Shown piece after piece: positions 33,092 through 39,664 of a stretch of 39,664 bases of DNA. Below the pieces are notes generated by a model, which saw only the letters and a program-made list of their open reading frames with translations, had not been told where the DNA came from and searched no databases. Source of the stretch: Solobacterium sp. UBA3691 (GTDB lineage Bacteria > Bacillota_I > Bacilli_A > Erysipelotrichales > Erysipelotrichaceae). The translations under genes were made by a program, and so were the position numbers. The stretch spans positions 1-39,664 of the forward strand of contig DFIS01000080.1 in the NCBI GenBank assembly GCA_002372175.1, given 5' to 3'. Within the stretch, counting starts at the first letter, position 1. Each line of letters opens with the position of its first letter.

Positions 33092-34546
33092 TTATATAAC
33101 GAAATCGTCAGTCACGGCAGGCTTCATCGTGTAGATCTTCACTTGCGCATCCGCATTCACTCTGTAGTTATGTTCGACATCGGTCGGATAGACATGTGCT
33201 GTAAAGGTCTGTTCACCGCCGTTGATGAAGATCTCTGCCGAGCAGTGATCGATAAAGATACGCATATCTTCAAGCTCTCTGTCCAGCGGTACTTCCAGCA
33301 CTTCCCCGATCTCCTTGTTAAAGCTGAGCTCCATGCCTGACTTATCCACGGTCAGTACTTTCTTTTCCGGATCCGCGGTGATGCGCAGACCGCCGTTTCC
33401 TTCCAGATCCGCAAACAGGGACAGATCACAGGCTTCCTCGCCGAATCTGATCAGGATCTCACAGGCATCCGGCAGGCTGCTGTCACCGGGGATCTCCTCC
33501 TCCCGCAGCTCAGCGATCTTTCTGACCGGTTCCTGGATCAGCCTGCCATCCTTCAGTGACAGTACTCTCGGGATCGTCATACTGCCTTCCCAGTCGATCT
33601 CCGCTGTCGGATAGTGATTGTCCGGAAGTCCGATCCAGGCGATCACAGCCGCATGGTCTTCATCAAGATTACTGCCGGCAGCCTGTGCCGCATAGAAATC
33701 AAAGCCGTAATCAAGATATCTGTATCCGGTCTCCGGCGTGAATGTCAGTGTATCATAGTCCATCGTACCGATGATATAGACCGTATGGTTGGTGCTCTCT
33801 GCTCTGCCCGGAAGCTTCGTATACTGCGGCGAGAAGATCAGCACATCCTTACCGCTGAGCCTGATGACCGAAGGACACTCCCACATACCGCCGAAGTCTT
33901 CATAGCCCGGTATCTTCAGCTCTCCCGCAAACGTCCATCCTGTAAGCAGTTCATCGGAAACATAGACCAGTACAGCACCATGTTTCTCTGCTGTCTGGGC
34001 ACCGATGAAGATATAGTACTTCTGTTTCTCTTCATTCCATACAAGCTTGGGATCCCGCTGATGTTCCGTATATCCCGACATCGGTCCAAACAGAGGCTCC
34101 GTAAGCTTGACCGGCTTACCGTCCTTCATCTCTGCTGCACATGTATACGGTGTCCGGATCCACTCCTCATCCCGGTGATTGCCTGTATAGAAGATATACA
34201 TCTCACCATCTTTGACAAAAGCACTGCCGGAATGCACACCATGACTGTCATAGAACGTATCCGGCTTCAGACCGATCCCTTCGTTCTTCCAGTGCACCAG
34301 ATCCCGGGAACTGACATGGTACCAGTATTTCAGCCCGTGTACAGCACCCCATGGACACCACTGGTAGAACAGATGCCACGTATCCCCAAGCTTGGCAAAA
34401 CCGTTGGGATCACTGGACAGACCTGTCACCGGCTGGACATGAAAGATCTGTCTGTACTTGGTACCGGCTATTTTGTCATAAATCTCACGGATCTCTTCAG
34501 GATCCTGCAGAACACGATAGCGTTCTTCTCTTGTCCACTCTCTCAT
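33092..34546 (-). CDS. GH32 beta-fructosidase / sucrose-6-phosphate hydrolase
   Basis: A 484-residue cytoplasmic glycoside hydrolase of family 32: five-bladed propeller plus C-terminal beta-sandwich. The catalytic triad is visible: nucleophile D46 in SSDPNGF, transition-state D165 in QRDPKLV, and acid/base E223 in WECPSV. The C-terminal DHCSAEIFINGG is the sandwich signature. The ATG at 34549 is too near GGAGG; 34546 has better spacing and is chosen. No signal peptide, so it hydrolyses sucrose-phosphate or imported fructosides inside the cell. No PTS or ABC sugar importer is adjacent. Confidence 0.9.
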   Translation of the reverse strand: MREWTREERYRVLQDPEEIREIYDKIAGTKYRQIFHVQPVTGLSSDPNGFAKLGDTWHLFYQWCPWGAVHGLKYWYHVSSRDLVHWKNEGIGLKPDTFYDSHGVHSGSAFVKDGEMYIFYTGNHRDEEWIRTPYTCAAEMKDGKPVKLTEPLFGPMSGYTEHQRDPKLVWNEEKQKYYIFIGAQTAEKHGAVLVYVSDELLTGWTFAGELKIPGYEDFGGMWECPSVIRLSGKDVLIFSPQYTKLPGRAESTNHTVYIIGTMDYDTLTFTPETGYRYLDYGFDFYAAQAAGSNLDEDHAAVIAWIGLPDNHYPTAEIDWEGSMTIPRVLSLKDGRLIQEPVRKIAELREEEIPGDSSLPDACEILIRFGEEACDLSLFADLEGNGGLRITADPEKKVLTVDKSGMELSFNKEIGEVLEVPLDRELEDMRIFIDHCSAEIFINGGEQTFTAHVYPTDVEHNYRVNADAQVKIYTMKPAVTDDFVI

Positions 34547-34561
34547 CATCCACCTCCGAAC

Positions 34562-34586
34562 AAAAAGACCCGGCATACACCGGATC
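34562..34586 (-). terminator. Terminator of the tmk operon
   Basis: On the minus strand GATCCGG (34586-34580) pairs with CCGGGTC (34573-34567) around a 6-base loop, then five T follow. It lies 8 bases after the flavin reductase stop codon and immediately upstream of the GH32 ribosome binding site. Confidence 0.75.
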
Positions 34587-34594
34587 AGACAGTA

Positions 34595-35068
34595 TTAAAG
34601 AATATCGATAACTTCCCCGATAAACATCGTATGGGGAGCTTCTTCCGTATAGTAGCGGTCTCTTGCAAAATCCGGTATCGCATCGATATCCAGATCCTGG
34701 GTGTAGATCTTCCGGCACAGCAGTGTCGTCTTCGCTTCCCTGAATGTTACCGCATTCTCGAGATATACCGGTGTAAACCCTGTCTCTTTTACCTTATCGG
34801 TATCTCTGCCAGATTTCGACCCAAAGACACCCAGGGCCTTCCTGTACTGCTCATCATAAAAGCTGACCGTGAAGTAATCATTCTCCTTCAGGAAGTTCCA
34901 GGTATATCTGACCGGCTTGACATAGACTGTCGCCACAGGCTTTCCCCACAGCGTGCCAAGACCGCCCCAGGAGACCGTCATCGCATTGCATGACTCCTTC
35001 GTACCGGCCGTAACCAGTGCCCATTCCCGATCAAATACCTCAAAGCTCTTCGCGTTAAACTCTTTCAT
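34595..35068 (-). CDS. Flavin reductase family protein (FMN-binding split barrel)
   Basis: A 157-residue protein of the flavin-reductase-like split-barrel family. Indicators are the N-terminal VTAGTKESCNAMTVSWGGLG (FMN-binding segment with conserved Asn-Ala-Met-Thr), KPVATVYVKPVRYTW and the C-terminal PHTMFIGEVIDI. It probably binds FMN and reduces flavins or another substrate with NAD(P)H. GGAGG lies directly upstream of ATG. It begins 7 bases after the PrsW-like gene and is the last gene of the tmk operon. Confidence 0.85.
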   Translation of the reverse strand: MKEFNAKSFEVFDREWALVTAGTKESCNAMTVSWGGLGTLWGKPVATVYVKPVRYTWNFLKENDYFTVSFYDEQYRKALGVFGSKSGRDTDKVKETGFTPVYLENAVTFREAKTTLLCRKIYTQDLDIDAIPDFARDRYYTEEAPHTMFIGEVIDIL

Positions 35069-35075
35069 ATTCCTC

Positions 35076-35792
35076 CTAGTACATCGCTCTGTCCCGGCGT
35101 GATCCTCTGCGGATCAGTCCGCTCATGGTCAGATACATCACAGCAATAAACAGCCAGAAGACGATCATCGCCGTATCCGTGCCAATCATTGCGGCCGCAT
35201 CGTAGATCCCGTGGAAAGCCGCTGCCGAAGTCCAGGCCAGCAGAAGATGCCGGAAGCACTTCCGCTCATCGCCCCAGATATCCGCCAGCTTTGCCTGACC
35301 GTAGAAATACCCCATCAGCACCGCAAACGCCGTATGCCCGGGAATTGCCAGCACCGCCCGAAGACCCGCAACCTGCAGACCGTACTCATAGACGTAGAAG
35401 ATATTCTCAAAAGCCGCAAAGCCCAGTGACACAAAGACAGCGTAGACTACACCATCGTAGAGATAATTGAACGCAGGATGATTCCACGTATACTTCTTCA
35501 GGAAGAAGAACTTGCATCCCTCTTCGATCATACCGGTAGTAATACCGATCAGCGCAAAGCAGACCTCCTCACTCTGTATATCCGCCATCGGCAGGATCAC
35601 ATTGCCGACAAACTGCTCCAGTAACGCGGCCGGAAAACAGGACACAACGCCAAGCACCAGCAGTCTGCCCAGCAGAGGCAGAGGCTCCTTCTCATGTTTA
35701 TCGGAACGGTAGATACTGATCATCAGGATGACCGCAGGGATCACCGCCGCAGCGATCAGCAGCGCACTCTCTCGAAACATCGGCAGAAACAT
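35076..35792 (-). CDS. PrsW-family intramembrane metalloprotease
   Basis: A 238-residue polytopic membrane protein of the PrsW/CPBP-related glutamic/metalloprotease clan. The motifs appear in order: EEGCK (90-94), FAAFEN (125-130), GHTAF (152-156) and FHGIYD (193-198), within about eight helices. PrsW in Bacillus cleaves an anti-sigma factor (RsiW), but no sigma or anti-sigma gene is in this window. It starts 7 bases after rsmI with AGGTGA upstream. Confidence 0.88.
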   Translation of the reverse strand: MFLPMFRESALLIAAAVIPAVILMISIYRSDKHEKEPLPLLGRLLVLGVVSCFPAALLEQFVGNVILPMADIQSEEVCFALIGITTGMIEEGCKFFFLKKYTWNHPAFNYLYDGVVYAVFVSLGFAAFENIFYVYEYGLQVAGLRAVLAIPGHTAFAVLMGYFYGQAKLADIWGDERKCFRHLLLAWTSAAAFHGIYDAAAMIGTDTAMIVFWLFIAVMYLTMSGLIRRGSRRDRAMY

Positions 35793-35799
35793 AACTCAC

Positions 35800-36654
35800 C
35801 TAACTGCACTTCTCGTGCACAAGATCATAGATCTTATTCTTGGATATCCCTGTCTTCTTCGCTGTCTCACGGATCGCCTCCGAGCGCGAGATTCCCTGTT
35901 CGACATACTCTTCGACCATATGCATGATCTCTCCGTAATCGATATCCTTCTCATAATCATCATGATTGCCTTCCACGACAATGACCATCTCCCCCTTCAG
36001 CGTATCCGTTTCCTTACGGATCTCACTGATCTTACCGCGGATAAACTCCTCGTGGACCTTGGTCATTTCCCTGGCAATACATATTCTTCTGTCCCCGAGC
36101 ACATCCTGCAGGCATTCCAGCATCCTGCTGATCCTGTGCGGTGCTTCATAGAAGACCATCGTCATCGGATAGCTCCGGTACTCCCGCAGTTTCTTCCGGC
36201 ACTCTCCGGCAGAGCTGGGCAGGAAACCGACAAACAGGAACGGCTGGGCAGGCAGACCGCTGGCAACCAACGCATTCAGCACAGCACTGCTTCCCGAGAC
36301 AGGAACGACATTGTATCCGGCAGCGGAGGCTTCCATGACCACACGCTGTCCCGGATCGCTGATCAGCGGATATCCTGCATCACTGATCAGGGCAACATTC
36401 TGCCCCTGTGACAAGAGATGCACGATACCCCTGGCACTTGGCTCTTCGTTGAAATTCTGGTAGGAGATCAGTCTGGCATGAATATCAAAATGCTTGAGCA
36501 GCACACCCGAAGTCCGTGTATCCTCACAGGCGATCACATCCACCTTCTTCAGGATATCCACAGCTCTCGGTGTCAGCTCATCCAGATTGCCGATCGGTGT
36601 CGCCACCAGATACAGCGTTGGCATATCATTTTCAAAACTCTTCTGCCGTATCAT
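35800..36654 (-). CDS. rsmI: 16S rRNA (cytidine-1402-2'-O) methyltransferase
   Basis: A 284-residue SAM-dependent tetrapyrrole-methylase-fold enzyme that methylates the ribose of C1402 in 16S rRNA. Signature segments: TLYLVATPIGNLDELTPRA, ACEDTRTSGVLLKHF, ALISDAGYPLISDPG and PVSGSSAVLNALVASGL. The C-terminal small domain (GISRSEAIRETAKKTG, a helix-turn-helix-like part) is present. The ATG overlaps the ricT stop by 4 bases; a second Met at residue 11 is closer to the usual family start, so the exact start is uncertain. Confidence 0.95.
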   Translation of the reverse strand: MIRQKSFENDMPTLYLVATPIGNLDELTPRAVDILKKVDVIACEDTRTSGVLLKHFDIHARLISYQNFNEEPSARGIVHLLSQGQNVALISDAGYPLISDPGQRVVMEASAAGYNVVPVSGSSAVLNALVASGLPAQPFLFVGFLPSSAGECRKKLREYRSYPMTMVFYEAPHRISRMLECLQDVLGDRRICIAREMTKVHEEFIRGKISEIRKETDTLKGEMVIVVEGNHDDYEKDIDYGEIMHMVEEYVEQGISRSEAIRETAKKTGISKNKIYDLVHEKCS

Positions 36655-37904
36655 GCCTGACCTTCATCTTTATGTTTGGAACTCTTGAAACTTCTTACCG
36701 TAATATTCGGATTATTCGCATTCTTATCCGTACGGTTATCCTGTCTGCGCCTGTTTCTGTCCTTCTGACGGTTATTGTTCCGGCGCTGTTCATTCTTCTC
36801 TTTTGCCTGTTTGTTTTCTTCCTTACGCTGCGGTTTCTCCGGCTTCTGCTTTCTCGGCTCGTTATTTACCGCAAGCTGTGCAGGTGCCTTCTCCTGCGGA
36901 TTACTGATATTGTTTTCACGGCGGAAGGTACGCACTTCTGCCTTGTTCTTCTCTTTCGCTGTCTCTGCCTGCTTGGCTTCGATCTGGGCGCTTCTGACGA
37001 CCTTGACAGACCTTCTCTGTCCGTCTGCTGCCTTCTTGACCGATACACCCTTGCGGATGATACCCTTTTCTCTCAGCTCATCCAGCGTCAGGATACGGTA
37101 TGTCTCACTGTTTTCAATACGTGCTTCATTCGCGATGACATTGATCGAAGTGACTTTGTACAGTTCATCCTCGTATTCAACATTGCCGCCTAGCTTGGGC
37201 AGTCCGGCAATACACTGCTTGTATACATCATCCTCAAACTTCAGACAGCACATCAGCTTACCGCACATACCGGAAAGCTTTTCGATATTCAGCGCCAGCT
37301 GCTGGTTCTTCGCCATATTGATCGAGATGATGTCAAAGTGGTTCTTAAACCGTGTACAGCAGCACTCCATGCCGCAGATACCGATACCGCCGGTCATCTT
37401 CGCCTTATCTCTGTCACCGATCTGACGCAGTTCTATACGGCAGTGCAGTCTGGCCCCGAGACGCTTCAGCAGCTCACGGAAGTCCACTCTCTGTTCAGCC
37501 ATGTATACGATCAGGATCTTGGATCTGTCCAGCAGGTAGGAAGCACTGAGCAGACGCATCTGCAGACCGAGATCGGAGACCTCTTCCTGACATACTCTCA
37601 GGGCATCCTTGGCATAGATAAAATTGTCTTCAAAGTTCTGTATATCTTCTTCTGTAGCTTTTCTCAGTACAGGACTCAGTATCAGTTTCACAGGCTGCTT
37701 TTCAATACTAACGGATGAAGACTGACACTGTCCGAGTTCTATCCCCTGCGATGTCTCCACAACAACACGGTCTCCCGCACACAGTGTGGGGTCATCGGTT
37801 CCGAATGTATATGATTTACTGGTGTTATGAAACTTCACCTGTACTGTATATAGGAAAGTCCGGATCTCCGGTACGGCTTCCTGTGTATTTTCCACAACCG
37901 TCAT
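36651..37904 (-). CDS. ricT: PSP1/RicT (YaaT) family protein with basic tail
   Basis: A 417-residue protein. The PSP1 domain (about 20-260) carries conserved cysteines at 177, 181-183 (GICGMECCC) and 214, 219, 220 (CGKLMCCLKF) that in Bacillus bind an iron-sulfur cluster in the RicAFT (Y-complex), which assists RNase Y mRNA processing and sporulation. The C-terminal roughly 110 residues are low-complexity and rich in Lys, Arg, Gln and Asn, longer than in Bacillus YaaT, and may bind RNA. GGAGG lies 10 bases before the ATG, which overlaps the holB stop (ATGA). Confidence 0.9.
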   Translation of the reverse strand: MTVVENTQEAVPEIRTFLYTVQVKFHNTSKSYTFGTDDPTLCAGDRVVVETSQGIELGQCQSSSVSIEKQPVKLILSPVLRKATEEDIQNFEDNFIYAKDALRVCQEEVSDLGLQMRLLSASYLLDRSKILIVYMAEQRVDFRELLKRLGARLHCRIELRQIGDRDKAKMTGGIGICGMECCCTRFKNHFDIISINMAKNQQLALNIEKLSGMCGKLMCCLKFEDDVYKQCIAGLPKLGGNVEYEDELYKVTSINVIANEARIENSETYRILTLDELREKGIIRKGVSVKKAADGQRRSVKVVRSAQIEAKQAETAKEKNKAEVRTFRRENNISNPQEKAPAQLAVNNEPRKQKPEKPQRKEENKQAKEKNEQRRNNNRQKDRNRRRQDNRTDKNANNPNITVRSFKSSKHKDEGQA

Positions 37905-39010
37905 TTTCCCAATACCTCCATTCTGTATATCGCCTGATCCATAAGCAGATTCAGGTCGTTATTCCGATTGATCAGATCCCTCTCCTCTACTGCGATCTTC
38001 AGGATCTTCGCAGTATCGGCATACCGGGGATGCTTTACAGCTTTATGATACCACGGCGGACCGTCTTCGGCACCACGCAGGATATCTTCACAGTATGTGA
38101 TGATCATCCCGAAAAACATCTGTACCAGAGCCAGATTCACATCCTTCACATTCTCTCCGGGACCGGCATCCTTCGGCTTTACCCGCATACGTACGTCGTA
38201 GTCCACCAGCAGATATGCCCGGTTTCCTTCCTCACCCAGCCATTGCCTGAACATGGTCTTGGCACGCTGGTATGCGGGGGAAGCCGCCATAGCCCCGTAA
38301 TCGCCGGTCTTGCCGGTGATGCGGGAAAGAAAGTAAGCATCTTCGGGATCGAGCCCTTCCTGCAGGGCAAGTTCATAGTATACGCTGCTGTCGATTGGTT
38401 TGAAGGGAACCGGCACACAGCGTGAGATGATCGTCGGCAGCACTCTTTCGCGGTTGTCGGTGATCAGGATCGCATAGACATTGTCAGCGGGTTCTTCAAG
38501 AAACTTGAGCAGGCTGTTCATGGCTCCGTAGGTCATATTCTCACAGTGTTCAAGGATATACAGCTTGCGGTCTCTTTCCTCCATGGATGTCTTGGCAAAG
38601 GCTTCCTGCAGATCATCCACATCATTCTTGTCGATTGCCTGACTGCCGGAGCCGTCATAGTACAGAAGATCGCCATAGGTGCCTTCAGCGATCCTGCGGG
38701 CATCTTCCTTGTCCTGACCGCTGAGTTTTTCCTCATCGATCAGTTCATGCGCACCGAGGATGATACTCTGGGCAAACAGTACCGCCATCTCCTTCTTCAG
38801 GGAACCTGCGGTACCGGTAAACAGGCAGGCATGGGGTACCTGATCCTGTTTCAGCGCCTGTTCAAGCATACGAAAAACCACCGGCTGATGTTCCGCCAGC
38901 AGTTTTCTTGAAGCGATCCTTGCGTTCAGCTGTATGCGTTCCGACTCTGTGCGTTCGTTGGCTTCTCTGACCTGTTCAGCTTCCTTCTTTGTCAGTGATA
39001 CCTTAGGCAT
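37901..39010 (-). CDS. holB: DNA polymerase III delta' subunit
   Basis: A 369-residue AAA+-related clamp-loader subunit. Visible features are HACLFTGTAGSL (degenerate Walker A without GKT), LYILEHCENMTYGAMNSLLK, FLEEPADNVYAILITDN and the SRC motif in TIISRCVPVPF. The usual zinc-binding cysteines are absent. The ATG at 39010 has AAGGAG and overlaps the tmk stop by 8 bases; ten extra in-frame codons upstream are not used. With tmk, ricT and rsmI it forms the conserved Bacillota cluster. Confidence 0.92.
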   Translation of the reverse strand: MPKVSLTKKEAEQVREANERTESERIQLNARIASRKLLAEHQPVVFRMLEQALKQDQVPHACLFTGTAGSLKKEMAVLFAQSIILGAHELIDEEKLSGQDKEDARRIAEGTYGDLLYYDGSGSQAIDKNDVDDLQEAFAKTSMEERDRKLYILEHCENMTYGAMNSLLKFLEEPADNVYAILITDNRERVLPTIISRCVPVPFKPIDSSVYYELALQEGLDPEDAYFLSRITGKTGDYGAMAASPAYQRAKTMFRQWLGEEGNRAYLLVDYDVRMRVKPKDAGPGENVKDVNLALVQMFFGMIITYCEDILRGAEDGPPWYHKAVKHPRYADTAKILKIAVEERDLINRNNDLNLLMDQAIYRMEVLGK

Positions 39011-39629
39011 CAAGGATCTCCTTGATGATCCTGCAGGCATCCTCTATGACTTCTTCGGGAGTGCGGCCGGCATCTACGCATATGATCCTGTCGGGATAGC
39101 GTCTGACGACTTCCTGATAGCCTTCGTATACAGCTCTGTGAAACTCTATGCTTTCCTGGTCAAGACGGTCAAGGAAACTGCGGTCAGCGATACGCTTCAG
39201 TCCCTCTTCGGCAGAGATGTCAAGAAAGATCGTCTTGTCAGGCATGGCCCCGGCAATCGCAAATTCGTTGATGGCATAGACTTCTTCAATGCCAAGTCCC
39301 CGGCCGCAGCCCTGATAGGCCAGTGAGCTGTCGACAAAACGGTCACAGATCACATGTGTGCCTTCTTCAAGAGCGGGGAAGACTCTGTCGACGAGGTGCT
39401 GACGTCTGCTTGCGGCATACAGTAAAGCCTCCGTACGGGCATCCATCTCCGTATTCTGCGGATCAAGGATGATACCGCGGATCTGTTCAGCGATATTACT
39501 GCCTCCGGGTTCCCTTGTATAACGTACGGGATAGCCCATCTCCTGCAGTTTCTTTACCACTGCCGTGCTGACGGTCGTCTTGCCGGATCCATCCGGACCT
39601 TCAAATGTAATAAACTTTCCTCTGGTCAT
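39003..39629 (-). CDS. tmk: Thymidylate kinase
   Basis: A 208-residue kinase that phosphorylates dTMP to dTDP. The P-loop is GPDGSGKT (11-18), followed by TREPGGSNIAEQIRGIIL (the DR[YH]-containing segment appears as CDRFVDSSLAYQG). The lid region carries LKRIADRSFLDR. The start is fixed by the family N-terminus (MTRGKFITFEGPDGSG). No ribosome binding site lies upstream; instead an extended -10 box ends 7 bases before ATG. First gene of the operon in this window. Confidence 0.96.
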   Translation of the reverse strand: MTRGKFITFEGPDGSGKTTVSTAVVKKLQEMGYPVRYTREPGGSNIAEQIRGIILDPQNTEMDARTEALLYAASRRQHLVDRVFPALEEGTHVICDRFVDSSLAYQGCGRGLGIEEVYAINEFAIAGAMPDKTIFLDISAEEGLKRIADRSFLDRLDQESIEFHRAVYEGYQEVVRRYPDRIICVDAGRTPEEVIEDACRIIKEILDA

Positions 39630-39636
39630 CGATAAG

Positions 39637-39645
39637 ATTATACCA
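39637..39645 (-). promoter_or_regulatory. Extended -10 promoter directly before tmk
   Basis: On the minus strand TGGTATAAT (39645-39637) matches the extended -10 consensus perfectly. Transcription would start at or within one base of the tmk ATG. The -35 region falls near the window end and is not clear. Confidence 0.5.
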
Positions 39646-39664
39646 CGGGAGAAGCCTGTGATTC

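Noticed and set aside
33614..34993. 459-codon plus-strand frame across the GH32 and flavin reductase genes
   Set aside because: Antisense to three well-supported features including a terminator; composition is that of a reverse-frame shadow.

Overview
The window looks like chromosomal DNA from a gut-type Bacillota (Firmicutes), most likely the Erysipelotrichia or a related lineage. This is inferred from gene content: a tmk-holB-ricT-rsmI block, azlCD, two-subunit LeuCD, VanX-like and PrsW-like proteins and strong GGAGG ribosome binding sites. No rRNA, tRNA or CRISPR array was seen. Most genes lie on the minus strand; four lie on the plus strand (a membrane-anchored unknown, two GntR-type regulators and a phosphodiester glycosidase).

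Layout. 1-6.2 kb: a remnant of a MATE exporter beside an intact MATE exporter, an alpha/beta hydrolase, an unknown anchored protein and a large M16 metallopeptidase. 6.2-16.6 kb: a visibly AT-richer accessory island. It carries one minus-strand gene set, in transcription order: a TIR protein, a zinc-ribbon/SPFH protein, a four-helix membrane protein, a HEPN-like protein, and a second TIR protein paralogous to the first. A serine recombinase gene, split by a -1 frameshift at a classic slippery heptamer, sits at the island's upstream edge. 16.6-21 kb: a citDEF citrate (or citramalate) lyase operon ending in a D-2-hydroxyacid dehydrogenase, with a divergent GntR/FCD regulator. 21-27.2 kb: an orphan substrate-binding lipoprotein overlapping a giant sensor-bearing MscS channel, a VanX-like dipeptidase and azlCD. 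27.2-30.8 kb: leuCD-type dehydratase with a divergent GntR/FCD regulator followed by a NAGPA-type glycosidase. 30.8-34.6 kb: a third MATE protein, a lactonase-fold beta-propeller and a GH32 fructosidase. 34.6-39.7 kb: the tmk-holB-ricT-rsmI operon extended by a PrsW protease and a flavin reductase.

The best candidate for an undescribed system is the island operon at 6554-15738. Two proteins share the order zinc ribbon, TPR-like helices, TIR domain with the putative catalytic Glu, coiled coil, DUF6273-like C-terminus; one of them also has a transmembrane helix. They bracket an SPFH scaffold with six zinc ribbons, a small membrane protein and a protein with a HEPN-like RX4H motif. TIR (NAD-consuming) and HEPN (RNase) are typical abortive-defence effectors and SPFH proteins organise membranes, so a membrane-associated stress or phage-defence complex is a reasonable inference, but function is not shown by the sequence.

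Regulation visible in the sequence includes TGTATAC-containing palindromes at both GntR-controlled loci, several hairpin terminators, translational coupling by ATGA or TAATG overlaps, and tmk and mscS start codons placed so close behind -10 hexamers that the mRNAs may be leaderless.
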